Assembly (NCBI RefSeq): GCF_003944835.1
Contig: NZ_RWIV01000001.1
Coordinates: 4,205,501-4,269,500 of the forward strand
DNA length: 64,000 nt
Direction: 5' to 3'
Source: Bacillus sp. HMF5848
Lineage (GTDB): Bacteria > Bacillota > Bacilli > Bacillales > HMF5848
Each line of letters starts with the position of its first letter. Position 1 is the first letter of the stretch. A model generated the notes under the pieces. It did not search any database and had not been told where the DNA came from. It saw nothing but the letters and a program-made list of their open reading frames with translations. Position numbers and translations under genes: made by a program. Positions 54,291-63,569 of the stretch are shown piece by piece.

Positions 54291-55244
54291 ATGAGAGTGA
54301 GATTTGGATATGTGGCACAAGCTCTGTCTATTTGGGACGGTAGCACCGCCAAAACCCTCACATTCACACGATGGAGTAAAATGAAAAAGACCGAGCGTGA
54401 AGATAAGTTGAAAGAGGTCACGTTCACTAATCTACAAAACACTATGCGAGCTATTCACTATAATATTGCTCATCAAATACATTTGTACAGAATGTCTTCT
54501 TCGATTGTACCGCTCGCCACACACCCAGAGGCAAAGTGGCCGTATAGAGATATTTTTGCAGAAGAATTTGCGAAAATAGGGAAGCTTGTGAAGGAGGCCA
54601 ATATGCGCGTTAGCTTACACCCCAATCAGTTCACTTTATTTACGAGCGATAAAGAGCATGTGACCACCAATGCGGTTACTGATATGGAATATCATTATGA
54701 TATGTTTGAAGCAATGGGACTGACAGATGAAGGCGTCATTAACATTCATGTTGGTGGCTCGTATGGGGATAAATCGGCTGCTTTAGAACGTTTTTATAAA
54801 AATATTAAAAAGCTACCTGCCGATCCAAAAAGCTGCATGACTCTTGAGAATGATGATAAAACATACACAGCGGAGGAAACGCTTGATGTTTGTCAACATG
54901 AGCATATCCCGATGGTATTTGATTACCACCATCATTGGGCTAATCTGAGTGAAACCCCGCTAGAGGATTTGTTACCTAAAATCTTTGCGACGTGGGATAA
55001 CCATCCGTTCCCTCCAAAAGTACATATTTCATCACCTAAATCGGATAAGGATTTTCGACATCATGCCAATTTTGTGGATATGGCGTTTTTAGAACCCTTT
55101 TTCCAAGTTGTTCATGACATGAATATTGACTTTGACGTTATGATAGAGGCAAAGGAAAAGGATCGAGCTATGCTAGCACTTGTCGATGACTTGTCGCGTA
55201 TACGTGGTGTAAAGCGAATTGACGGATCTACGTTAGAGTGGTAA
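54291..55244 (+). CDS. uvsE: UV damage DNA endonuclease
   Basis: A 317-residue UVDE TIM-barrel enzyme that nicks 5' of pyrimidine dimers. The N-terminal [15 protein letters not shown], the metal-ligand [21 protein letters not shown] and VFDYHHHW motifs are all present. The ATG at 54291 was chosen because GGGGTG lies six bases upstream; the adjacent ATG is also possible. It follows clsB as in B. subtilis (ywjE-ywjD). Length matches the Bacillus family member. Confidence 0.93.
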   Translation: MRVRFGYVAQALSIWDGSTAKTLTFTRWSKMKKTEREDKLKEVTFTNLQNTMRAIHYNIAHQIHLYRMSSSIVPLATHPEAKWPYRDIFAEEFAKIGKLVKEANMRVSLHPNQFTLFTSDKEHVTTNAVTDMEYHYDMFEAMGLTDEGVINIHVGGSYGDKSAALERFYKNIKKLPADPKSCMTLENDDKTYTAEETLDVCQHEHIPMVFDYHHHWANLSETPLEDLLPKIFATWDNHPFPPKVHISSPKSDKDFRHHANFVDMAFLEPFFQVVHDMNIDFDVMIEAKEKDRAMLALVDDLSRIRGVKRIDGSTLEW

Positions 55245-55311
55245 CCTGACTCTCCCACACCTGAATGAAGAAGTGGGGTAAGGAAAAAAATATTTTACGT
55301 ACGGTGATGGA

Positions 55312-55506
55312 ATGGACGAAAAGTTACTTCTTAAAATGGTTCGCAACTGCTTTTTACAGTATGAGTATTTAATAGAGTCTTTTCCGTTACATGAGGAAGA
55401 TATAGTACACCTTTGTCAAGAAGTTCAACGGATTAAAGAGAATGATAAAGAATCCTCGTTACATGATATAATTCAAGATGTTGTGTATGAATACGTAACG
55501 CAGTAA
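55312..55506 (+). CDS. small YqzH-like protein
   Basis: A 64-residue acidic helical protein: MDEKLLLKMVRNCFLQYEY at the N terminus and SLHDIIQDVVYEYVTQ at the end. It resembles YqzH-type small Bacillus proteins, from memory of the KMIRNC/QYGY and DVVYE features; function unknown. GGTG lies upstream at short distance. It is followed at once by a long hairpin shared with the convergent gene. Confidence 0.6.
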   Translation: MDEKLLLKMVRNCFLQYEYLIESFPLHEEDIVHLCQEVQRIKENDKESSLHDIIQDVVYEYVTQ

Positions 55507-55509
55507 CGA

Positions 55510-55577
55510 AAAGTGCCTGTCAAGCCCCGGTTTTGACGAAATTCGTTCGACATTTACAGGGTATAACAGGCACTTTT
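55510..55577. terminator. bidirectional long-range hairpin between convergent genes
   Basis: AAAAGTGCCTGT at the left and ACAGGCACTTTT at the right form a 12-bp perfect stem around a 44-base loop containing CAAGCCCCGG and further weak pairings. A and T runs on the outside permit termination from both sides. The large loop is unusual. Confidence 0.75.
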
Positions 55578-55578
55578 A

Positions 55579-56319
55579 TTAGAAATTCTCTAATACCTTT
55601 CTCATGATATGATTAAATTCCTTGTGATAATTAGTCGGTATGCGGTGTGGTGCTGTTTCTATCACTATCTCCTGGATGTTTGGAAGATGTTCGCGATATA
55701 ATTTCATGTAATACGTGAACATTTTCGAGTGACTTCCGTTAATAGCCCAGACCGGCGCTTGAATTTTATGGAGCTGGGCCGTACAGTTATATTTTCTTCC
55801 GATTTCATACATTTGCAATGCAATATTCGGATCACTCATCCGGCTATACTTATATTGTCGCACAAAATCCGCTTTAACGACCTTGTGACTTTGCGCTAAC
55901 ACGCGTGCCAACAATGGATACCCGCCTAACCTTAAAGTCGTAATCCCCATTTGAAATTCCCTGTTTAATAGTGGCGTAGAAACCTCAGAAAATCCACCCA
56001 CAAATACAAGCCCTTTTACCCGTGATGGATTGTTTAACGCAAATTCTTGTGCCACTAAACTACCAAAGGAATAACCAACTATAACAGCTGATGAAACATC
56101 TATTTTATCTAATAGGTGTTTTAAATCTTCTGCTAGTAGTGAAATGGTGATAGGTTGGTCTCCACTTGGAGTTTTTCCATTTCCACGCATATCATAAAAA
56201 ATACATTGTGCTTGATTGGCAAGCTCTCTTTGGTAATGAAACACAACATGCCCCATATAGGGAGGATGAATAAACACTACCGGGGTGCCTGTTCCTATTA
56301 TTTCAAAATATGTATTCAT
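55579..56319 (-). CDS. alpha/beta hydrolase
   Basis: A 246-residue alpha/beta hydrolase fold protein. The oxyanion region is VVFIHPPYMGH, the nucleophile elbow GYSFGS (Ser at about 99), with the acid probably in the WAINGSHS region and the His in TAPHRIPTNYH. Substrate unknown. Its ATG is three bases after the stop of a small upstream XapX-like gene; it lacks a good site of its own and so is probably translated by coupling. Confidence 0.85.
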   Translation of the reverse strand: MNTYFEIIGTGTPVVFIHPPYMGHVVFHYQRELANQAQCIFYDMRGNGKTPSGDQPITISLLAEDLKHLLDKIDVSSAVIVGYSFGSLVAQEFALNNPSRVKGLVFVGGFSEVSTPLLNREFQMGITTLRLGGYPLLARVLAQSHKVVKADFVRQYKYSRMSDPNIALQMYEIGRKYNCTAQLHKIQAPVWAINGSHSKMFTYYMKLYREHLPNIQEIVIETAPHRIPTNYHKEFNHIMRKVLENF

Positions 56320-56322
56320 TGT

Positions 56323-56496
56323 TTAAAGATCAACTCCGTTGCAGCTGTCCCATTTATTAGTTTTAAACCCCAAATACACGCAATCTACTTCTGTCACACC
56401 GGCTGAGACAGGTGGTGCGGGAATGGACACACGAAGTAAATCAAACAGAAATCCGGCGATAACCCAGATTATAGGCGAGAAAACAACTTCTTTCAT
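56323..56496 (-). CDS. small XapX-like membrane protein
   Basis: A 57-codon gene. AAGGAGG lies seven bases before the ATG at 56496. The protein starts MKEVVFSPIIWVIAGFLFD and continues LLRVSIPAPPVSAGV, then VYLGFK. The PAPP-centred motif after one membrane helix resembles XapX-domain proteins of about 50 residues. The C-terminal 12 residues (TNKWDSCNGVDL) are polar. It forms a two-gene unit with the hydrolase at 55579, three bases apart. Function unknown. Confidence 0.65.
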   Translation of the reverse strand: MKEVVFSPIIWVIAGFLFDLLRVSIPAPPVSAGVTEVDCVYLGFKTNKWDSCNGVDL

Positions 56497-56582
56497 GCAC
56501 AATCCTCCTTTCTTTTATGTTGTGCGAAACATCTCTTTTTAGTCGAGAAATGTACGAATACGTGTATAGATAAAAAAAGTAC

Positions 56583-56692
56583 AAGCGCCTTGCTCAACCC
56601 CGACCATCTTAAGACGTCTCCAACAGGAAGGGACTTTCCTCCGGAGGAATCGGCTTAAAACCTCGAGTGGCTAGGCGCTAGAAGGCTAGACA
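56583..56692. repeat. dispersed intergenic hairpin element
   Basis: About 110 bp that folds from GCGCCT at the left to AGGCGC at the right. Inner pairs TTAAG/CTTAA and the palindrome TCCTCCGGAGGA are followed by a GGCTAGACA tail. I recognise the type from other Bacillus genomes, where AAGCGCCTTGCTC...GGCTAGGCGCT elements occur between genes. A possible remnant tail (CTAAGCTAGACAGC) is near 61275. Confidence 0.55.
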
Positions 56693-56724
56693 CTAATCTA
56701 AGTAAAAAACGTAAATTTTTACGG

Positions 56725-56754
56725 CAAAAAAACCACCCTCAGTTGAGGATGGTT
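56725..56754 (-). terminator. terminator of argS, overlapping its stop
   Basis: AACCATCCTCA and TGAGGGTGGTT (one wobble) on the minus strand, then seven T residues. The first arm begins within the TAA stop. Confidence 0.85.
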
Positions 56755-58423
56755 ACATTTTTTCAGGTGCTGATACACCTATTAGTGCCATGGCATTTTG
56801 CAGCGTAATTTGTGTCGCCTTCATAAGTGCTACACGCGCTTTTGTTTTTTCTAAAGCATCCATATCTAGAACCTTTTCAGCATTGTAAAAGCTGTGAAGT
56901 GCTGATGCAAGCTCATAAATATAATTCGGAATGCGGTGTACCATACGCTTTTCCGCTGCTTCTGATACAGCTTGTGGGAACTCACCAAGCTTTTTCAATA
57001 AATCCATCTCTTTTTCTGAAGAGATATGTGTCAAGTCAAGCTCTCCGTCCCACGATACGCCATTTTCTTCAGCTGTGCGAAGCATACTGCAAATACGAGC
57101 ATGCGCATATTGTGCATAATACACAGGGTTTTCATTTGATTTAGAAACGGCTAAATCCATATCAAAATCTAAATGCGTGTCTGAGCTACGCATAACGAAG
57201 AAATAACGAACGGCATCTAAACCAACCTCTTCTGTTAACTCGCGCATGGTGACAGCATTACCTGTACGTTTACTCATACGCACTTTTTCACCGTTTTTAA
57301 ATAAACTAACAAGCTGAATTATCTCCACTTCTAGTGCATCTTCTGGGTATCCTAATGCTTGAATAGCAGCCTTCATACGCGGGATATAACCGTGATGGTC
57401 AGCTCCCCAAATATTAATTAGCTTTTCAAAGCCACGGTCTAGCTTATCCTTATGGTAGGCTAAGTCTGGTGTTAAATATGTGTAAGAGCCGTCGTTTTTA
57501 ATTAATACGCGATCTTTATCGTCGCCGAATGTTGTAGAACGGAACCAAGTGGCACCCTCTTCTTCATAAATATGACCATTTTCACGAAGAATAGCTAACG
57601 CTTCATCAATTTTGCCATTGTGGTATAACGATGTTTCAGAGAACCACACATCAAATGGTACGCGATAAGCCTCTAAATCTTTTTTGAGCTTCTCAAGCTC
57701 GTACTTTAAACCATACTCGCGGAAAAACGAAAAGCGAACATCTTCGTCTTCGTGCACGTATTTATCTCCGAACTGTTCTGCTAATGTTTTACCTATGCCA
57801 ACAATATCTTCTCCATGATAGCCATCCTCAGGCATGTCCTTATCAAGACCTAATGCCTGCATGTAACGCGCTTCCACAGATAGAGCAAGATTGTTAATTT
57901 GGTTCCCTGCATCATTAATGTAATATTCACGTGACACATCATAGCCGGCCTTTGCTAGAATATTGCAAAGAGAATCTCCCATTGCTGCGCCACGGGCATG
58001 GCCAAGGTGCAAGTCTCCTGTTGGATTTGCAGATACAAACTCTACTTGCAGTTTTGTATTGTTCCCTACGTTTGTTTCTCCATATGCTGAGTCTGCTTGA
58101 ATAATAGTTGGCACTAGTTCTGTTAAATAGCTGTTGTCCATATAAAAATTGATGAATCCCGGGCCAGCAATTTCAAGTTTTTCAATAGACGCCTTAGATT
58201 TGTCAAAAGCCGCTACTATATCATCAGCGATAGCTCTTGGTGCCTTTTTAGCCACTCTAGCAAGCTGCATCGCTATGTTTGCCGCATAATCACCATGTGC
58301 CTTCTCTTTTGGTATTTCAAGAATGATGTCAGGAATTTGATCTTCAGACGCTAATTCTGCCTTCAGGACAGCATCCTTTAACTCTTGCTTCAAACGTTCT
58401 TTTACTTGTTCGACAATATTCAT
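56753..58423 (-). CDS. argS: arginyl-tRNA synthetase
   Basis: A 556-residue class I synthetase. The HIGH motif is HLGHARGA, the KMSKS-like loop is VRMSKRTGN, and the N-terminal Add-1 domain and C-terminal anticodon-binding DALR domain (with [19 protein letters not shown]) are present. The ATG overlaps the ywiB stop by four bases. This ywiB-argS pair is conserved in Bacillus. Confidence 0.97.
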   Translation of the reverse strand: MNIVEQVKERLKQELKDAVLKAELASEDQIPDIILEIPKEKAHGDYAANIAMQLARVAKKAPRAIADDIVAAFDKSKASIEKLEIAGPGFINFYMDNSYLTELVPTIIQADSAYGETNVGNNTKLQVEFVSANPTGDLHLGHARGAAMGDSLCNILAKAGYDVSREYYINDAGNQINNLALSVEARYMQALGLDKDMPEDGYHGEDIVGIGKTLAEQFGDKYVHEDEDVRFSFFREYGLKYELEKLKKDLEAYRVPFDVWFSETSLYHNGKIDEALAILRENGHIYEEEGATWFRSTTFGDDKDRVLIKNDGSYTYLTPDLAYHKDKLDRGFEKLINIWGADHHGYIPRMKAAIQALGYPEDALEVEIIQLVSLFKNGEKVRMSKRTGNAVTMRELTEEVGLDAVRYFFVMRSSDTHLDFDMDLAVSKSNENPVYYAQYAHARICSMLRTAEENGVSWDGELDLTHISSEKEMDLLKKLGEFPQAVSEAAEKRMVHRIPNYIYELASALHSFYNAEKVLDMDALEKTKARVALMKATQITLQNAMALIGVSAPEKM

Positions 58424-58848
58424 TCGTCAGAACCCTCCTGATATTGAATCTGTAACGTATAGTCAGCTGGTACCTGTTGTTGTAAAGCCATTTTATATGT
58501 AATTGATATGTGTCCAGGCACAATGCGTATTTTTTCTGTCGTCGTTTCCATTAACAGTTTACCATATGGACTTTCGTAAAATCCTGCTGTTGTATTTTGC
58601 CTACGAAACACTTGTCGCATTTTTACGGAACCTGAACGCATCATCTGAATTTCATCGTCATGTTTTACTTTTAAAATAGTGGATACGTCGCCTACTTCAT
58701 TTTGCTCTGTATACTTTATGTATGTAGCTTCTTGTTTTTCATATATCTCACCTGTTGCACTAAATGAATACTCTTCTTTAGTATGTCCATGGTTGATTGT
58801 TGTTGAGACCTTTATAAGGACACTCTTTTGTCCGGCTAGTTCACTCAT
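58420..58848 (-). CDS. ywiB: DUF1934 family protein (YwiB)
   Basis: A 142-residue beta-barrel-like protein, conserved directly upstream of argS in Bacilli. Features are [28 protein letters not shown] and [10 protein letters not shown]. Its function is unknown. I start at the ATG 58848 ([10 protein letters not shown]), which has AAAGGGTG upstream. It is coupled to argS by an ATGA overlap. No export signal. Confidence 0.85.
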   Translation of the reverse strand: MSELAGQKSVLIKVSTTINHGHTKEEYSFSATGEIYEKQEATYIKYTEQNEVGDVSTILKVKHDDEIQMMRSGSVKMRQVFRRQNTTAGFYESPYGKLLMETTTEKIRIVPGHISITYKMALQQQVPADYTLQIQYQEGSDE

Positions 58849-58984
58849 TTTAAAGTCACCCTTTAATACTACTGATAAAATCAAAGTATAGCGTGAACGA
58901 TGTAAAAGTGCAACAACCCAATGAAAATTGAGTATTTAAATTCAAGATTTCAAACTACTTTTTAGTTCAATTGGGGAATTGCGC

Positions 58985-59096
58985 TTTAATTGGGTACAAA
59001 GTCGACATGAACTCGGTATCTATTCGACATGAATTGGGTACGTATTCGACATGAATTGGGTACGTTTTCGACACCAATTGGGTATATAGTCGACAA
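58985..59096. repeat. 22-bp tandem array with inverted Spo0A-box heptamers
   Basis: TTCGACA (the complement of TGTCGAA) occurs at 59023, 59045 and 59067, with GTCGACA at 59001 and 59089; all five are exactly 22 bp apart. Between them is TGAATTGGGTACGTA-like sequence, which is the complement of the array unit near 3.8 kb. It lies between speB and ywiB. Confidence 0.92.
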
Positions 59097-59189
59097 TCAT
59101 TTAATAAAGTACACTATCAAATGCATGAAGCAGATCCCGTTATATATAGAAGGCACCTACCCCCGTTTTACCAACTATACTACATCGTT

Positions 59190-59223
59190 AAAAAAGAAAG
59201 CTGACTCAATCAGCTTTCTTTTC
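59190..59223 (-). terminator. terminator of speB
   Basis: AAAGAAAGCTGA and TCAGCTTTCTTT with a five-base loop and flanking A/T runs, 13 bp after the speB stop. Confidence 0.9.
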
Positions 59224-59235
59224 CTAACAATTATT

Positions 59236-60108
59236 TTATTTCACCCAACCTAAAAGCATTTCGCGAATTAATTTACTAGCTGTGTTCGCTGTTTGTTCAG
59301 ACGGATCGTAAATGGGTGCTACTTCTACTAAATCACAGCCGACAACCTTCACATTGGATTCAGCAATAGAATGAATAGATGCAAGTAGCTCTCTTGAAGT
59401 AATACCGCCCGCATCAACTGTACCCGTTCCTGGTGCGTGAGCAGGATCAAGAACATCAATATCAATCGTTACATACACGGGACGACCAGATAACTTTGGT
59501 AACACTTCAAGAAGTGGCTTATGAACATCGAATTTCGAGATGTGCATGCCAACCTTCTTCGCCCACTCGAACTCTTCCTTCATCCCTGAACGGATACCAA
59601 ACGAGTACACATTTTCCGGACCAATTAGATCACAAACTTTGCGGATTGGTGTAGAGTGCGACAATGGTTCTCCTTCGTAATCCTCACGCAAATCCGTGTG
59701 GGCATCCATATGAATGATGGCTAAGTCAGGATACTTTTTGTACATCGCCTTCATAACTGGCCATGACACAAGATGCTCTCCACCTAAACCTAATGGAAAC
59801 TTTCCAGCGTCTAGCACACGATCAACAAACTCTTCAATAATCTCTAAGCTTTTATGTGGGTTACCGAACGGCAAAGGAATATCTCCGGCATCAAAGTACT
59901 TTACCTCATCTAGCTCACGGTCAAGGTATGCACTGTATTCTTCCAGACCTATCGACACCTCACGAATACGCGCCGGGCCAAAGCGTGAGCCTGGGCGATA
60001 GCTCACCGTCCAGTCCATTGGCATGCCATAAATAACAGCTTGGCTATCTTCAAAAGTAGGATGACTTTTTATAAATACATTTCCTGAATATGCTTCATCA
60101 AAGCGCAT
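59236..60108 (-). CDS. speB: agmatinase
   Basis: A 290-residue ureohydrolase that converts agmatine to putrescine and urea. The binuclear Mn sites are in GLGGEHLVSWP, HMDAHTDLRE and TIDIDVLDPAHAPGTGT. The ATG at 60108 (MRFDEAYSGNVF) has AAGGAGG eight bases upstream; an ATG two codons earlier is too close to it. It follows speE by 13 bp, forming the polyamine operon speE-speB. Confidence 0.97.
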   Translation of the reverse strand: MRFDEAYSGNVFIKSHPTFEDSQAVIYGMPMDWTVSYRPGSRFGPARIREVSIGLEEYSAYLDRELDEVKYFDAGDIPLPFGNPHKSLEIIEEFVDRVLDAGKFPLGLGGEHLVSWPVMKAMYKKYPDLAIIHMDAHTDLREDYEGEPLSHSTPIRKVCDLIGPENVYSFGIRSGMKEEFEWAKKVGMHISKFDVHKPLLEVLPKLSGRPVYVTIDIDVLDPAHAPGTGTVDAGGITSRELLASIHSIAESNVKVVGCDLVEVAPIYDPSEQTANTASKLIREMLLGWVK

Positions 60109-60121
60109 GTTCATGGCCTCC

Positions 60122-60949
60122 TTATTTCACTAAATCTTGAACGAATTTTGGAAGAGCAAAGCATGCTTTATGCAGTTCTTTTGTATAGTACTTCGTTTCG
60201 ATATCATGGAAGCGAGAATCCTCCACTGCTAACGGATCATGCTTCTTTGAACCTAGCGTAAAGCACCACAATCCACTTGGATACGTTGGAATGTTTGCTA
60301 CATACATCGTTGTAATTGGGAAGATTTCTTTTACATCACGTTGAACATTTGTTATTAACTCCGGCTTAAACCATGGATTGTCTGATTGTGCTACGAAAAT
60401 ACCATCTTCCTTTAATGCTTTTGAAATACCTGCATAAAAGCCTTTTGTAAATAAATTTACTGCTGGACCAACAGGCTCTGTTGAATCAACCATAATAACG
60501 TCATACTCGTTCTCACTTTGAGCAATGTGCATGAATCCATCGTCTACCTTTACTTCCACACGTGGATCATCAAGCATACCTGCGATTTCAGGTAAGTACT
60601 GCTTCGAATACTCAATTACTTTGCCATCAATTTCAACAAGCGTAGCCTTTTTAACTGATGGATGCTTAAGCACTTCACGAATAACGCCACCGTCTCCTCC
60701 TCCTACAACTAGTACGTTTTCTGGATTAGGGTGTGTGAATAGTGGCACATGCGCAACCATTTCATGATACACAAACTCATCTTTTTGCGTTGTCATAACC
60801 ATGCCATCTAAAATAAGCATGTTTCCGAATTCTTCTGTTTCCACCATATCTAGCTTTTGAAAATCAGTTTGCTCCGTATGTAATGTGCGTTTAATTTTTG
60901 CAGTTATACCAAAGCTCTCTGTTTGTTTTTCCGTAAACCATAATTCCAT
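60122..60949 (-). CDS. speE: spermidine synthase
   Basis: A 275-residue aminopropyltransferase that makes spermidine from putrescine and decarboxylated SAM. The motifs [36 protein letters not shown] and [10 protein letters not shown] are diagnostic. The ATG follows AGAGGATG. With the next gene it completes the agmatine route to spermidine. Confidence 0.97.
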   Translation of the reverse strand: MELWFTEKQTESFGITAKIKRTLHTEQTDFQKLDMVETEEFGNMLILDGMVMTTQKDEFVYHEMVAHVPLFTHPNPENVLVVGGGDGGVIREVLKHPSVKKATLVEIDGKVIEYSKQYLPEIAGMLDDPRVEVKVDDGFMHIAQSENEYDVIMVDSTEPVGPAVNLFTKGFYAGISKALKEDGIFVAQSDNPWFKPELITNVQRDVKEIFPITTMYVANIPTYPSGLWCFTLGSKKHDPLAVEDSRFHDIETKYYTKELHKACFALPKFVQDLVK

Positions 60950-61371
60950 GAATAACTCATCCTCTCGATTTTTTTAAAATTTTATCTAAAAAAGATAGAT
61001 ATCTACCTTCGATATTAATTTGTAGAGTACTTACCTATACTATGTAGTTTTTCTGCATTTGAAATACAAACGCAGTTACGTCTCGATGCTCAAATGTAAG
61101 CCCACAATTCTCTGGCGTCTGTATGTTATATTTCCCTGTTCTGAAAAATAAAAACACGAAAAAAAGTATAGACGAATCTAGCAAAATTGCAAGGAAAATT
61201 TTTCATAGAAACCAAGATAAGCGGAAATGTACGTTTTGTGGTTTATGAAGCAGGCAAAACCGCTTAGGTCTGGAACTAAGCTAGACAGCTCTTTGTGCAT
61301 TTAAATTTATATTTTTATACGTTTAAAAATTTGTAAATTACTCATACTAGAAAGTAAGAGAGGTGAGTAGT
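60950..61371. other. divergent speE-pbpG intergenic region
   Basis: 422 bp without a supported gene. A CTTAG/CTAAG hairpin followed by CTAGACAGC (around 61263-61290) may be a remnant of the dispersed element at 56583. I see no convincing promoter hexamers with correct spacing. Confidence 0.5.
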
Positions 61372-63456
61372 GTGCAACTCATGACAAGCGAGCGATTTAA
61401 AAATACGTGGCGTTTTATACGTGCGGGTATCTTTACGGGCATAATACTAGCAATCTTACTAATTATTTTCATGGTAGGGGTACTCACATATGCTAAGATT
61501 CAGGGGCCTCCTCCATTAGCTGTGCCGCAAACGACTTTAATATATGCAGGTGATAGTACTATCATCGGCGAAAGTCATAACGGTCAAGAACGCTATTGGG
61601 TTCCGTTGAATGAAATGGCACCGAGCTTAGTAAACGCTACTATATCAATAGAGGATAAACGTTTCTTTGAACATAAAGGACTTGATTTTAAACGAATCGT
61701 AGGTGCTTTGCTCGCCGACATTAAAGCGATGGCGAAAGTACAAGGGGCTAGTACGATTACGATGCAGTATGCACGTAATCTATTTTTAGAGCACGATAAA
61801 ACTTGGATGCGAAAAATTCAAGAATCATTGTATGCATTACGGCTAGAAATGAGCTATACGAAACAGCAGATTTTAGAAGGGTATTTAAATACGATTTATT
61901 ATGGGGATGGTACGTACGGTGTAGAAGCAGCAGCACGACACTATTTCGGTAAACCGGCTAATGAACTAAGTTTAGCAGAATCGTCCATGCTTGCGGGTGT
62001 TCCAAAGGGCCCGAGTTACTATTCTCCTTTTAAAAATTTCGAGAAAGCAAAAAATCGACAAAAGATAATTTTACAATCGATGGTCGAAAACAACTATATC
62101 ACGCAATACGATGCTGATACAGCTTATAGTTCGCTGTTAAAATTTAATGACGGCAGCAAATACAAAGTGGAAGCTATTGCGCCATATTTTCAAGATATCG
62201 TAAACGAAATATTACATTCAAAGCTTGGCATTGAGCAACGTGTTATTGAACTAGGAGGATTACGCGTTTATACAACGTTGGATATACAAGCACAACGTAT
62301 TGCTGAAAAACAATTGGCTGATACGATTGCGGCGAACTCTGACATTCAAGCAGCTTTTGTAGCGCTAGATCCGAAAACAGGTGCGGTAAAAGCCTTGATT
62401 GGTGGACGCGACTATGTTGAAAGTCCGTTTAATCGGGCTGTCCAAGCTGTTCGTCAGCCTGGATCAACATTTAAACCATTTTTGTACTATGCCGCTTTGA
62501 GTCAAGGGTTTACCCCTTCAACTGAATTGCGAAGTGAACGGACTACATTTTTATTTGATGACGGGCGGTCTAAATATACACCGCAAAACTATAACAATTA
62601 CTATGCTGATGGTCCTATTACTATGGCCCAAGCTTTGGCACTATCTGATAACGTATATGCTGTTAAAACATATCAGATGCTTAATGAGATGGCGAATGAC
62701 ACTCAACTTGTGAAAACCGCCAAACAGTTTGGTATCACAAGTCCGTTAAAGTCCGTTCCTTCATTAGCCTTAGGAACTTCACCGGTCAGATTATTAGAAA
62801 TGGTGAATGCTTACGGTATGTTGGCTAACGGAGGTAAAAATATTAAGCCGGTGTTTATAACAAAGGTTGTTAATTATCGCGGAGATGTGATTTTTGAACA
62901 TAAGTCAAATGAAGAGCAAGCGTTAGACTCAGATCTTGCGTTTATTACAACACATATGATGACAGGTATGTTTGATGAAAAGCTTAATGATTACACGAGC
63001 GTGACTGGGCGTACTATTATTCCTACTATTTCGCGTCCGTATGCTGGAAAGTCAGGTTCGACTAGCACCGATAGCTGGATGATTGGCTATTCACCGCAAG
63101 TTGTCGCCGGTGTCTGGACCGGATACGATAAGGATAGAACAATTGATCTGATTGCCGAGAGACAATATTCTAAGCAAATATGGGCCGGATTTATGGAGCA
63201 AGTTCTTGAATCAGAGCCTGTCATTGCCTTTAGGCCATCAGAAAATGTAGTAGGTGTGTACGTAAATCCTGATAACGGTCTGCTTGCTACGGAAGACTGT
63301 CCCGTTTCAAGGCTAACCTATTTCTTAGCGGGTACGGAGCCTACACAATATTGTACTGTCCACATTAAAGATGAGCCGGGTTATATTGAGGAAAATGAAA
63401 CAACACCTGAAAAAGAAAAAGGCATTATCCGCAAAATTCTTGACTGGTTCTTGTAA
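61372..63456 (+). CDS. pbpG: class A penicillin-binding protein
   Basis: A 694-residue bifunctional peptidoglycan synthase with one N-terminal membrane anchor (about 18-42). The glycosyltransferase domain has the catalytic Glu94 in SIEDKRFFEHKG and the GASTITMQYARNL motif. The transpeptidase has Ser365 in RQPGSTFKP, SDN and KSGSTSTDSW. Position next to speE and best resemblance suggest PbpG (PBP2d, ywhE), which acts in spore wall synthesis. The GTG at 61372 was chosen because GAGAGGTG lies six bases upstream. Confidence 0.9.
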   Translation: MQLMTSERFKNTWRFIRAGIFTGIILAILLIIFMVGVLTYAKIQGPPPLAVPQTTLIYAGDSTIIGESHNGQERYWVPLNEMAPSLVNATISIEDKRFFEHKGLDFKRIVGALLADIKAMAKVQGASTITMQYARNLFLEHDKTWMRKIQESLYALRLEMSYTKQQILEGYLNTIYYGDGTYGVEAAARHYFGKPANELSLAESSMLAGVPKGPSYYSPFKNFEKAKNRQKIILQSMVENNYITQYDADTAYSSLLKFNDGSKYKVEAIAPYFQDIVNEILHSKLGIEQRVIELGGLRVYTTLDIQAQRIAEKQLADTIAANSDIQAAFVALDPKTGAVKALIGGRDYVESPFNRAVQAVRQPGSTFKPFLYYAALSQGFTPSTELRSERTTFLFDDGRSKYTPQNYNNYYADGPITMAQALALSDNVYAVKTYQMLNEMANDTQLVKTAKQFGITSPLKSVPSLALGTSPVRLLEMVNAYGMLANGGKNIKPVFITKVVNYRGDVIFEHKSNEEQALDSDLAFITTHMMTGMFDEKLNDYTSVTGRTIIPTISRPYAGKSGSTSTDSWMIGYSPQVVAGVWTGYDKDRTIDLIAERQYSKQIWAGFMEQVLESEPVIAFRPSENVVGVYVNPDNGLLATEDCPVSRLTYFLAGTEPTQYCTVHIKDEPGYIEENETTPEKEKGIIRKILDWFL

Positions 63457-63496
63457 CTGGTGAATGGGCCGGGTTTAAACGCAACAGACTTGTGAA

Positions 63497-63533
63497 GAGC
63501 GTGCTCATACATAAGTTGAGTATGTGCGCGCTC
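63497..63533. other. imperfect hairpin after pbpG
   Basis: GAGCGTGCTCATAC and GTATGTGCGCGCTC pair at 12 of 14 positions around a nine-base loop, 40 bp after the stop. No T run follows, so termination is uncertain. Confidence 0.45.
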
Positions 63534-63569
63534 AGCAAAAAGTGCGGGATCTGAGTGTGAAATGCACGT

